10,000 bases of DNA, from positions 85,541-95,540 of the forward strand of contig JAWQFJ010000464.1 in the NCBI GenBank assembly GCA_034096865.1, in the 5' to 3' direction. This DNA is from Theodoxus fluviatilis. Taxonomy: Eukaryota > Mollusca > Gastropoda > Cycloneritida > Neritidae. The notes beneath the pieces are model-generated. The model searched no databases, was not told where the DNA came from, and saw only the letters and a program-made list of their open reading frames with translations. Made by a program: the position numbers and the translations under genes. This document shows, piece after piece, positions 1 to 7,920 of the stretch (the first letter of the stretch is position 1; every line of letters begins with the position of its first letter).

Positions 1-1284
1 CAGCGTCAAATAGACACAACACGCATGTGTACAGCGTCAAATAGACACAACACGCATGTGTACAGCGTCAAATAGGCACAACACGCATGTGTACAGCGTC
101 AAATAGACACAACACGCATTTGTACAGCGTCAAATAGACACAACACGCATGTGTACAGCGTCAAATAGACACAACACGCATGTGTACAGCGTCAAATAGA
201 CACAACACGCATGTGTACAGCGTCAAATAGACACAACACGCATGTGTACAGCGTCAAATAGACACAACACGCATGTGTACAGCGTCAAATAGACACAACA
301 CGCATGTGTACAGCGTCAAATAGACACAACACGCATGTGTACAGCGTCAAATAGACACAACACGCATGTGTACAGCGTCATATAGGCACAACACGCATGT
401 GTACAGCGTCATATAGGCACAACACGCATGTGTACAGCGTCAAATAGACACAACACGCATGTGTACAGCGTCAAATAGACACAACACGCATGTGTACAGC
501 GTCATATAGGCACAACACGCATGTGTACAGCGTCAAATAGACACAACACGCATGTGTACAGCGTCAAATAGACATAACACGCATGTGTACAGCGTCAAAT
601 AGACACAACACGCATGTGTACAGCGTCAAATAGACACAACACGCATGTGTACAGCGTCAAATAGACACAACACGCATGTGTACAGCGTCAAATAGACACA
701 ACACGCATGTGTACAGCGTCAAATAGACACAACACGCATGTGTACAGCGTCAAATAGACACAACACGCATGTGTACAGCGTCAAATAGACACAACACGCA
801 TGTGTACAGCGTCAAATAGGCACAACACGCATGTGTACAGCGTCAAATAGACACAACACGCATGTGTACAGCGTCAAATAGACACAACACGCATGTGTAC
901 AGCGTCACATAGGCACAACACGCATGTGTACAGAGTCGATAGACACAACACGCATGTGTACAGTGTCAAATAAACACAACACGCATGTGTACAGCGTCAA
1001 ATAGACACAACACGCATGTGTACAGCGTCAAATAGACACAACACGCATGTGTACAGCGTCAAATAGACACAACACGCATGTGTACAGCGTCAAATAGACA
1101 CAACACGCATGTGTACAGCGTCATATAGACACAACACGCATGTGTACAACGTCAAATAAACACAACACGCATACGTACATCGTCAAATAGACACAACACG
1201 CATAGGTACAGCGTCAAATAGACACAACACGTATACGTGCACCGTCAAATAGACAAAACACGCATGTGTACAGCGTCATATAGG
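1..1284. repeat. 31-bp satellite array, left block (about 41 units)
   Basis: Head-to-tail copies of a 31-bp unit, of the form cagcgtcaaatagacacaac followed by acgcatgtgta. The array runs off the left edge, so its true start is unseen. Measuring from the cgtc of one unit to the next gives exact multiples of 31 throughout, with a single 1-nt deletion near 935-945. Common variants are caaatag/catatag and gacac/ggcac. The last units, about 1148-1262, are the most diverged, with catacgtacat, cataggtaca, cgtatacgtgcac and gacaaaac forms. No reading frame survives, because the unit contains TAG and 31 is not divisible by 3. No transcript or protein role is visible. This is ordinary satellite DNA by structure; no family name is assigned. 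Confidence 0.97.
903..994. repeat. Rare three-unit variant block (copy 1)
   Basis: Three consecutive satellite units carry unusual variants. The first reads cgtcacatagg, the second is 30 nt long and reads agtcgatag, and the third reads tgtcaaataaac. The same three variants occur in the same order at 3829-3920, with only two mismatches over 92 nt. I found this combination nowhere else in the window. It marks a duplicated segment of array. Confidence 0.9.
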
Positions 1285-1286
1285 TA
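1285..1286. other. TA target-site duplication, left copy (right copy 2262-2263)
   Basis: TA directly flanks both ends of the inserted element at 1287-2261, as expected for Tc1/mariner transposition. Joining the left flank (catatagg), one TA and the right flank (caacacgc) gives a unit of normal length. It differs from the usual catataggcacaacacgc by one C-to-T change. The TA target was therefore a single-base variant of the satellite unit. Confidence 0.9.
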
Positions 1287-1342
1287 CAGGGTGACACAAA
1301 AAAAAAGTATCATCACCAAAATTCGAATAACTTTCGAAATTT
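1287..1342 (+). repeat. Left terminal inverted repeat
   Basis: CAGGGTGACAC, then nine A residues, then GTATCATCACC and a less conserved inner part ending near CTTTCGAAAT. It pairs with the reverse complement of 2209-2261, with about four substitutions and a 3-nt difference in the A run (nine here, six there). Confidence 0.93.
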
Positions 1343-1437
1343 TACTCAGATCTACACAAAACTTTGGTGACATTAGGTCAAGTGTATGTAGCAGACATCC
1401 CTAAAGTTTCACATCTGTACTTCAAAAACTCTCTGTG

Positions 1438-1704
1438 TCACTGGCGATCCAAAATGTGCTCCAAGTGTGCTCCCTGGTGCTGCAAACACACTTGGACCCT
1501 CTCGCACTCCTCCCTTGGGATCGCTCTTATGGCTGCTGTGATTGCTGCCTTCAGGTCTGGGATGGTCTGGGGGATGTTTACATACACCCTGTCCTTTAGG
1601 TATCCCCACAGATAAAAATCTGGGGGGTTCAAGTCCGGTGAATGCGGCGACCACTCTGGGTCACATCTGCGGCTGATCAGTCGGTCAGGGAAACGCTGCC
1701 GTAG
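1438..1704 (-). pseudogene. Transposase C-terminal fragment (Tc1/mariner-like)
   Basis: Reading the minus strand from 1704, the frame gives LRQRFPDRLISRR, then EWSPHSPDLNPPDFYLWG and KDRVYVN, and ends at the stop at 1438-1440 after HLEHILDRQ. The SPDLNPPDFYLWG segment corresponds to the region holding the third acidic residue of the catalytic triad in IS630/Tc1/mariner transposases. The two upstream aspartates are absent because the core has been deleted. The frame differs from that of the N-terminal half by one base, so translation from the upstream ATG stops at 1685-1687. No ATG lies in frame at its start. This is a relic, clear as to family but not function. Confidence 0.85.
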
Positions 1705-2131
1705 CCATCCCTCGCTTCCTCATGTCTTCAGGTGTAAGCTTTTGTTTAATCTGTATTCTGTAAGGATACAAGTGGAGTTCTGAGATCAAAATTCTCCTCA
1801 CGGACTCCCGGTTGATTCCAAGATCTTGACTTCGACGACGCACAGACTTGCTTGGGCTGCGGGCAACAGAGTCTCTGACTGCAGCAACGTTGGGTGGTAT
1901 CCTTGATGATTTTGGTCGTCCAGAGTGTGATTGTCTGTTAGTGTCTTTACCATTTAGGTTTAGCACAGTCCCATGGGTTCTGAACTTGTTGACCCAACTG
2001 TAGATCGTCCTGTGGAGAGGAAATTCCCGACATTCGAACCGTTGTCTGAATTGCAGCTGAGCTGCATGAATAGACTTCAGCCGAAAATATGCCTCGACTA
2101 TAAATGTCTTTTGCTCAGTGGTCCAAGGCAT
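1685..2131 (-). pseudogene. Transposase N-terminal half (HTH DNA-binding region), truncated
   Basis: An ATG-initiated frame of 148 codons. Residues 1 to about 60 (MPWTTEQKTFIVEAYFRL, then a YSWVNKFRTHGT stretch) resemble the N-terminal helix-turn-helix of the invertebrate mariner-like transposases often annotated as DUF4817. A GRPKSSR linker and a second HTH-like region (SVRRRSQDLGINRESVRRIL) follow. LYPYRIQIKQKLTPEDMRKR is the conserved lead-in to the catalytic domain. Homology ends at about residue 144, where the sequence jumps into the C-terminal region near 1700-1708, and the shifted frame stops four codons later. A full protein of this type is roughly 350 residues, so about 130 residues, including two catalytic Asp, are missing. 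It would bind the element's ends at most; activity is not expected. Confidence 0.85.
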
Positions 2132-2208
2132 CTCGAAGTTCTACTTTGGTGCACTCACAGAGCAAGGCTTCTTCTTGATGAATTGAAAAAATTAAAAGAA
2201 TTGATGGA

Positions 2209-2261
2209 ATATTTCAAAAGTTATTCAAGTTTAGGTGATGATACTTTTTTGTGTCACCCTG
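2209..2261 (-). repeat. Right terminal inverted repeat
   Basis: The reverse complement begins CAGGGTGACACAAAAAAG and continues TATCATCACC, matching the left end. The inner part, TGAATAACTTTTGAAAT, matches the left CGAATAACTTTCGAAAT with two substitutions. Confidence 0.93.
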
Positions 2262-2263
2262 TA

Positions 2264-4466
2264 CAACACGCATGTGTACAGTGTCATATCGACACAACAC
2301 GCATGTGTACAGCGTCATATAGACACATCACGCATGTGTACACCGTCAAATAGACACAACACGCATGTGTACACCGTCAAATAGACACAACACGCATGTG
2401 TACAGCGTCAAATAGACACAACACGCATGTGTACAGCGTCAAATAGACACAACACGCATGTGTACAGCGTCAAATAGACACAACACGCATGTGTACAGCG
2501 TCATATAGACACAACACGCATGTGTACAGCGTCAAATAGACACAACACGCATGTGTACAGCGTCATATAGACACAACACGCATGTGTACAGCGTCAAATA
2601 GACACAACACGCATGTGTACAGCGTCAAATAGACACAACACGCATGTGTACAGCGTCAAATAGACACAACACGCATGTGTACAGCGTCAAATAGACACAA
2701 CACGCATGTGTACAGCGTCAAATAGACACAACACGCATACGTACATCGTCAAATAGACACAACACGCATGTGTACAGCGTCATATAGACACAACACGCAT
2801 GTGTACAGCGTCAAATAGACACAACACGCATGTGTACACCGTCAAATAGACACAACACGCATGTGTACAGCGTCAAATAGACACAACACGCATGTGTACA
2901 GCGTCAAATAGACACAACACGCATGTGTACAGCGTCAAATAGACACAACACGCATGTGTACAGCGTCAAATAGACACAACACGCATGTGTACAGCGTCAA
3001 ATAGACACAACACGCATGTGTACACCGTCAAATAGACACAACACGCATGTGTACAGCGTCAAATAGACACAACACGCATACGTACATCGTCAAATAGACA
3101 CAACACGCATGTGTACAGCGTCAAATAGACACAACACGCATGTGTACAGCGTCATATAGACACAACACGCATGTGTACAGCGTCAAATAGACACAACACG
3201 CATACGTACATCGTCAAATAGACACAACACGCATGTGTACAGCGTCAAATAGACACAACACGCATGTGTACAGCGTCAAATAGACACAACACGCATGTGT
3301 ACAGCGTCAAATAGACACAACACGCATGTGTACACCGTCAAATAGACACAAGCATGTGTACAGCGTCAAATAGACACAACACGCATGTGTACAGCGTCAT
3401 ATAGACACAACACGCATGTGTACAGCGTCAAATAGACACAACACGCATGTGTACACCGTCAAATAGACACAACACGCATGTGTACAGCGTCATATAGACA
3501 CAACACGCATGTGTACAGCGTCAAATAGACACAACACGCATGTGTACAGCGTCAAATAGACACAACACGCATGTGTACAGCGTCAAATAGACACAACACG
3601 CATGTGTACAGCGTCAAATAGACACAACACGCATGTGTACACCGTCAAATAGACACAACACGCATGTGTACAGCGTCAAATAGACACAACACGCATGTGT
3701 ACAGCGTCAAATAGACACAACACGCATGTGTACAGCGTCAAATAGACACAACACGCATGTGTACAGCGTCAAATAGACACAACACGCATGTGTACAGCGT
3801 CAAATAGACACAACACGCATGTGTACAGCGTCACATAGGCACAACACGCATGTGTACAGAGTCGATAGACACAACACGCATGTGTACAGTGTCAAATAAA
3901 CACAACACGGATGTGTACATCGTCAAATAGACACAACAAGCATGTGTACAGCGTCAAATAGGCACAACACGCATGTGTACAGCGTCAAATAGACACAACA
4001 CGCATGTGTACAGCGTCAAATAGGCACAACACGCATGTGTACAGCGTCAAATAGACACAACGCGCATGTGTACAGCGTCAAATAGACACAACACGCATGT
4101 GTACAGCGTCAAATAGACACAACACGCATGTGTACAGCGTCATATAGGCACAACACGCATGTGTACAGCGTCATATAGACACAACACGCATGTGTACAGC
4201 GTCATATAGACACAACACGCATGTGTACAGCGTCATATAGACACAACACGTATACGTACAGCGTCAAATAGACACAACACGTATACGTACAACGTCAAAT
4301 AGACACAACACGCATGTGTACACCGTCAAATAGACACAACACGCATGTGTACAGCGTCGTATAGACACAACACGCATGTGTACAGCGTCATATAGACACA
4401 ACACGTATGTGTACACCGTCAAATAGACACAACACGCAAATGTACAGCGTCAAATAGACACAATGA
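2264..4466. repeat. 31-bp satellite array, right block (about 71 units)
   Basis: This continues the left array in the same orientation and phase. Length changes are limited to a 3-nt deletion near 3348 (gacacaagcatg instead of gacacaacacgcatg) and the 1-nt shorter unit near 3865. Variants include acaccgtc (for example near 2839, 3025, 3335, 3456 and 3642) and catacgtacatcgtc (starting 2734, 3075 and 3199, spaced 11 and 4 units). Clustered catatag and cgtatacgtac units lie near 4138-4290. The last unit breaks off inside gacacaa at about 4465, giving a real array end on this side. No gene is present. Confidence 0.97.
3829..3920. repeat. Rare three-unit variant block (copy 2)
   Basis: Same ordered variants as at 903-994, with 90 of 92 positions identical. 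The differences are cacgg for cacgc and acat for acag in the third unit. After removing the transposon and one TA, and correcting for the 3-nt and 1-nt deletions, the two blocks lie exactly 63 units apart. Confidence 0.9.
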
Positions 4467-4478
4467 TCTGGTCATTGT
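4460..4478. other. Perfect 7-bp inverted repeat at the satellite edge
   Basis: ACAATGA, a 5-nt spacer TCTGG, then TCATTGT. It straddles the point where the last satellite unit stops. It may be a chance hairpin or may mark the breakpoint; nothing else supports a function. Confidence 0.5.
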
Positions 4479-4849
4479 TAAGACAAACAGGGAAAGAAGC
4501 AAAAAAAGGAAAAGCAAGGGGGGTCGGTTGAGAATGGGGGGAAGGGAGAAAAGGAGGAGGGGAAGAGAGGGAGGCAGGAGGAGGATAAACTTGAGATCAA
4601 CTGAAGGTGGGTGATGAATGGTGGCATAGAAGTATGTGAGAGGCGACTAGAGGAAAGACAACGCGAAGCAAGGTACAAGATGAAACCACCCAGAAGACTC
4701 CAATTATTCGGCAACAACGATTCAGGTTTGTGGCCTTCCGACAATCTGTCTTTGCTTCGAAATGACACAAAAATCAAATTGGAAAAGGTTACAGTGATTT
4801 CTTCGTGAAGTGGTTTTCGAGACTTTGGAGGAGAGACAAAAACTCCAGA
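4479..4849. other. Non-coding interval with polypurine tract
   Basis: Unique-looking DNA between the satellite and the LINE 3' end. The + strand is purine-rich from about 4488 to 4585. It includes an unbroken 39-nt purine run at 4536-4574, followed after one C by ten more purines. The rest, 4590-4849, shows no convincing gene. A minus-strand frame of 154 codons crosses it, but that frame starts inside the LINE 3' UTR and becomes low-complexity Ser/Pro/Phe from the polypyrimidine strand, so I do not call it coding. Confidence 0.7.
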
Positions 4850-4864
4850 ATTGATGATTGATTC

Positions 4865-4870
4865 TTTATT
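4865..4870 (-). promoter_or_regulatory. AATAAA at the LINE 3' end
   Basis: The minus strand reads GATAAATAAAGAATCAATC just downstream of the terminal stem-loop. AATAAA here may act as a polyadenylation signal. In related LINEs this A-rich piece precedes a short repeated tail at which target-primed reverse transcription begins. Which role applies cannot be seen from sequence. Confidence 0.5.
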
Positions 4871-4873
4871 TAT

Positions 4874-4921
4874 CAAGGATGAAATTTTAGGCATTTCTGC
4901 CTTTCTTACAAATTGTCCTTG
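4874..4921 (-). other. LINE terminal stem-loop with GAAA tetraloop
   Basis: Two nested perfect stems. The outer is CAAGGA (minus strand, 4921-4916) with TCCTTG (4879-4874). The inner is AGGCA (4902-4898) with TGCCT (4893-4889), closing a GAAA loop of the GNRA type. In CR1/L2-like LINEs a conserved 3' hairpin is thought to be the site where the element's own reverse transcriptase binds its RNA. Position directly before the tail supports that reading here. The pairing is seen; recognition is inferred from the family. Confidence 0.8.
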
Positions 4922-5046
4922 CTCATAAAGAAATGAAAACATTGATAATTAAGACACAAAATACACAGTAGCTAATCCATGTACAACAGTTGGTAAGATA
5001 TATGAAGAATATGATCAACAATGACAAAGATTTTAGTATATGTCTT

Positions 5047-5058
5047 TGACAGCTGTCA
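5047..5058. other. 12-bp perfect palindrome in LINE 3' UTR
   Basis: TGACAGCTGTCA, containing the E-box-like CAGCTG core. It could be a binding site or chance; no further support. Confidence 0.35.
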
Positions 5059-5118
5059 GCTCAGTGAGTCTTTAAGATCAAGCAATACGTGTCATATGTA
5101 CAGGCGACAGAAGTGAGA

Positions 5119-7920
5119 TCATCTGAATAGATAATCACGTATGGATGCTTTAAAAGACGTCAAGGAAGTATTGTTCCTAAGGTGCAATGGAAGTGTATTC
5201 CATATCATAACACCTGAATATGTAATACTGCCTTTGAAAATGTCTATTCTAGGTTGTGGTAGAATGAAAGTGTTGCGAGATAGTGAATGGCTTGTTTGGG
5301 GACGAATGAAGAGATCAGTAAGATACTTTGGTGCTTGTGAATGAGCAATTTTGTGCATAAGGATGCATTTATTGAGGACGAGGTGTTTTTGGAAGGGTAG
5401 TAAGCCAAGATTTTTTATCTTTTCATCCGTAGACAATGTTGAGTCGGAAATGGTAACCTTGGCAGCTCGTCTGTACAGTGATTTAATCTTGTTCAAGTGC
5501 ACTGCCATAGAGCCATCCCATACTACAGATGCAAAATTAATATGGGAATTTATGTGTGCGTGAAAAAACATTATGCATGCATTGGTGGTGACAAAATGCC
5601 TCAGTTTGGAGAGAAGGAAAATGTTCTTAGCAATAGTTTTGCATAAGGAATTGACATGTTGTTCCCAAGTTAGTTGTTCATCAACAATTATGCCTAGCAC
5701 TCTGTGTTCAGAAACTTGCTCAATGATTTCATTTTCTAGCATAAGGTTGATGGTTAGGGATTGTCGTTGACGTTTTTGTCTTGTAGTTAGGATCATGCAC
5801 TTGGTTTTTGAGGGGTTTATGACCATTCTATTTGATGAACACCATTTTTGTAAATCATCAAGGGTAACGTTCAGGGTGCATTGGATGGAATTTATGCTTC
5901 TGTCACTTACGCTGATAATGGTGTCATCTGCAAACATAGTGCATTTGATACTTTCATTTGATATACTCAATGGTAGATCATTGATATACAAGCTAAAGAG
6001 CAATGGACCTAAAATTGAGCCTTGTGGAACCCCTGACTTTACCAATCGTCTCGAGGAATACGACCCGTTGACATAGACACATTGGCTTCTATGCGTCAAG
6101 TATGATCGGAAGAAGGAGACTGATGTTGGATTTTTCAAGTACATCGAGAGTTTATCAAGGAGAATTTCGTGGTCAACTAGGTCAAATGCCTTTTTCAAGT
6201 CCAAGAAAATGGTACCAGACAGTTCACGGTTGTTTATGGCTGATAGCCAGTCATTCACCAGGAAGGATAAAGCAGTTTGGCAGGAGTGATGGGAGCGAAA
6301 GCCGGATTGCAATTGATATAATAAGTCAAATTGGTCAAGATACGAGAAAAGATGTTTGTGAACGTGTCTTTCTAGTGGTTTGGAGATAAGAGGCAAAATT
6401 GAGATGGGACGGTAATCATCGGGTACTGAAGCAGTCTTAGATTTAGGCAATGGAATGACCTTGGCCTGCTGAAGACGAGACGGGAAGATACTGTTTCTTA
6501 TACACAAGTTATAAATGTGTGTCAATGAAGGCAGTATGGCGGGGAGCGAAATTTTTAGTAAATGAGAACTGATGCCATCAAGGTCCGTGGATCGTTTGCT
6601 TGAAAGTTGAAAGATGTATTGCATCACCTCATGTGAGGTGACAGTAGGAATATGGAATGCAGCATCATGAGGAAGTCTTTCATTACAGAAATCCTCAATA
6701 CGTTGAACAATATCCCTTGATAGACCGGGAGTGTGTTTAGTCGATTTTGCATGGATTTTATCAGCTATTGTCGTGAAGTGTTCGTTGAATTGTTCAGTAT
6801 TAATAGTTGGAGGTATGTTGCAGACTGTTTTGGAAGTTCGTATGAAGGTATTAATTCCGCGCCATAACATTGATGTGTCATTGCCGTTTTCAATTAGCCT
6901 TTGAAAATAAGTTTTTTTTGCATTTCGAACCAGAGTCTTGACACGGTTTCTTTGCTTCTTGTAAGCCGGGATATCATTGTCTTTTTTAAGTCTATCTCTC
7001 GTTTTCATAGCCTGCATGATTTCGTTGGTAAGCCAAGGTGGGAGTTTTAAATGCTTGACTCTCTTCTGTTTCATAGGAGCATGTCTTTCTACAGTTTGGA
7101 GAAATAGGTCATACCAGAAATGAAGGGCCATGTCAGGGTCAGAATAGTTGAGGACATCATGAAATGGCATTTGTTTTAAATTGTCAAGGAATGAATCAGC
7201 ATCAAAATGTTTAAAGGATCGATAGTGAATAGTAGTGTGCGTTCTCTTTGGACTTCTTTTGACTTTACAGGAGAGGGAGCATAGTGTGGGAAAGTGATCA
7301 CTTATCCCTAATTTAGGTACCTGTATACTTGTCAAGAGATTTTCAGTGTTTGTGTATATATGGTCTATGAGAGTGGATGAGTCATGGGTCACTCTTGTGG
7401 CTATGTCAACCACTTGTTTGAGTCCGAATAACGAGATGGTAGATTTCCATGTATGCTGGGGTTTGAATAAATCGATGTTGAAATCTCCCATTATGATAAT
7501 TTTTTTGTTGGATTGGGTTACTGTGTCCATCATTGCACTGAAATCTTCACACCATGTGGAGGTGGAAGCAGGGTTTCTGTAGAGATAGCCGATAAGGATT
7601 GAAGATTCTTTTGGAGGCTTCATTTCTAGCCATAAACACTCTATCTGTGAAGATTCAAGATCCGTACGGCGAGAAATATTCCCATGAATGGAATGGTGAA
7701 TGTATACTGCTATACCAGTTTGGCCTTCGCTTTTAGCGTCTTTTCGGATGATGTTATATCCATTAATTTCTACTGCTGTGTCAGGGATGTAGTGTTTGAG
7801 TCTTGTTTCTGATAGACCAAAAACATAGCAATCATACTGGTGTAAGAGAGCACATATGTCTGTGACTTTGTTCTGAAGATGATACACGTTTAGGTGGCCT
7901 AGTGATATACCAGACTGCAT
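5119..7920 (-). CDS. LINE ORF2: APE endonuclease and reverse transcriptase
   Basis: 933 residues. It nicks target DNA and reverse transcribes the element RNA. The start is taken at 7918-7920 because this is the first in-frame ATG (A at -3). The frame is open upstream to 8160, but without ATG and with a hydrophobic Tyr/Leu-rich reading unlike any LINE domain. Endonuclease motifs, residues from this ATG: LNV (N11), SETRL (E38), GYLYRNP (about 111-117), GDFNID (145-150), LIDHIYTN (184-191) and SDH (207-209). Reverse transcriptase: YRPIS near 503-507, FLDLKKAFD (572-580), GVPQGSILGPLLF (630-642), FADD (663-666) and LGIIVDEQLTWEQHV (742-756). The C-terminal region (to 933) keeps the family pattern, with KIKSLYRRAAK and IWNTLPLHLR. 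No RNase H or gag zinc knuckle is seen. All catalytic positions look intact and no stop or frameshift was found. Confidence 0.95.
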   Translation of the reverse strand: MQSGISLGHLNVYHLQNKVTDICALLHQYDCYVFGLSETRLKHYIPDTAVEINGYNIIRKDAKSEGQTGIAVYIHHSIHGNISRRTDLESSQIECLWLEMKPPKESSILIGYLYRNPASTSTWCEDFSAMMDTVTQSNKKIIIMGDFNIDLFKPQHTWKSTISLFGLKQVVDIATRVTHDSSTLIDHIYTNTENLLTSIQVPKLGISDHFPTLCSLSCKVKRSPKRTHTTIHYRSFKHFDADSFLDNLKQMPFHDVLNYSDPDMALHFWYDLFLQTVERHAPMKQKRVKHLKLPPWLTNEIMQAMKTRDRLKKDNDIPAYKKQRNRVKTLVRNAKKTYFQRLIENGNDTSMLWRGINTFIRTSKTVCNIPPTINTEQFNEHFTTIADKIHAKSTKHTPGLSRDIVQRIEDFCNERLPHDAAFHIPTVTSHEVMQYIFQLSSKRSTDLDGISSHLLKISLPAILPSLTHIYNLCIRNSIFPSRLQQAKVIPLPKSKTASVPDDYRPISILPLISKPLERHVHKHLFSYLDQFDLLYQLQSGFRSHHSCQTALSFLVNDWLSAINNRELSGTIFLDLKKAFDLVDHEILLDKLSMYLKNPTSVSFFRSYLTHRSQCVYVNGSYSSRRLVKSGVPQGSILGPLLFSLYINDLPLSISNESIKCTMFADDTIISVSDRSINSIQCTLNVTLDDLQKWCSSNRMVINPSKTKCMILTTRQKRQRQSLTINLMLENEIIEQVSEHRVLGIIVDEQLTWEQHVNSLCKTIAKNIFLLSKLRHFVTTNACIMFFHAHINSHINFASVVWDGSMAVHLNKIKSLYRRAAKVTISDSTLSTDEKIKNLGLLPFQKHLVLNKCILMHKIAHSQAPKYLTDLFIRPQTSHSLSRNTFILPQPRIDIFKGSITYSGVMIWNTLPLHLRNNTSLTSFKASIRDYLFR

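Larger units (their letters stand above)
1287..2261 (-). mobile_element. Internally deleted Tc1/mariner-like transposon, 975 bp
   Basis: The element interrupts the satellite. It begins CAGGGTGACAC and ends with the inverse GTGTCACCCTG, has imperfect terminal inverted repeats of about 54 bp and is flanked by TA. Inside, on the minus strand, are the N-terminal DNA-binding half of a transposase (2131 to about 1702) and its C-terminal part (about 1704-1438), joined out of frame. The central catalytic core is gone. The element cannot encode a working transposase and could move only if supplied in trans. The satellite phase is exact across it, so it is a single insertion into an existing array. Superfamily assignment rests on the TA duplication, inverted repeats, the HTH-type N-terminus and the SPDLNPPDFYLWG motif. 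Confidence 0.92.
4850..5118 (-). other. LINE 3' UTR
   Basis: About 270 nt between the ORF2 stop and the presumed 3' end of the element. It is A/T-rich and has no open frame of note. It holds a 12-bp perfect palindrome (5047-5058), the terminal stem-loop (4874-4921), an AATAAA and a tail reading AATCAATCATC on the minus strand. Confidence 0.75.

Noticed and set aside
1364..1615. Plus-strand frame inside the transposon
   Set aside because: It lies antisense to the transposase C-terminal fragment, which explains its openness.
1973..2353. Plus-strand frame running from the transposon into the satellite
   Set aside because: It is antisense to the transposase N-terminus and then reads satellite; it cannot be a gene crossing the insertion border.
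2734..3643. Regular higher-order repeat from acaccgtc and catacgtacat variants
   Set aside because: Spacings are whole units (6, 10, 4, 6 and 11, 4), but no fixed multi-unit period emerges when both variants and catatag are placed together.
1..4466. CRISPR-like direct repeats
   Set aside because: Units abut directly with no unique spacers, there are no cas genes, and the surroundings are eukaryotic transposons. It is a plain satellite.
4478..4942. Minus-strand frame of 154 codons
   Set aside because: It starts within the LINE 3' UTR hairpin region and ends in low-complexity Ser/Pro/Phe from the polypyrimidine strand; no domain is recognisable.
5141..6389. Several plus-strand frames of 65-95 codons across ORF2
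   Set aside because: All are antisense to the reverse transcriptase region and lack any domain.
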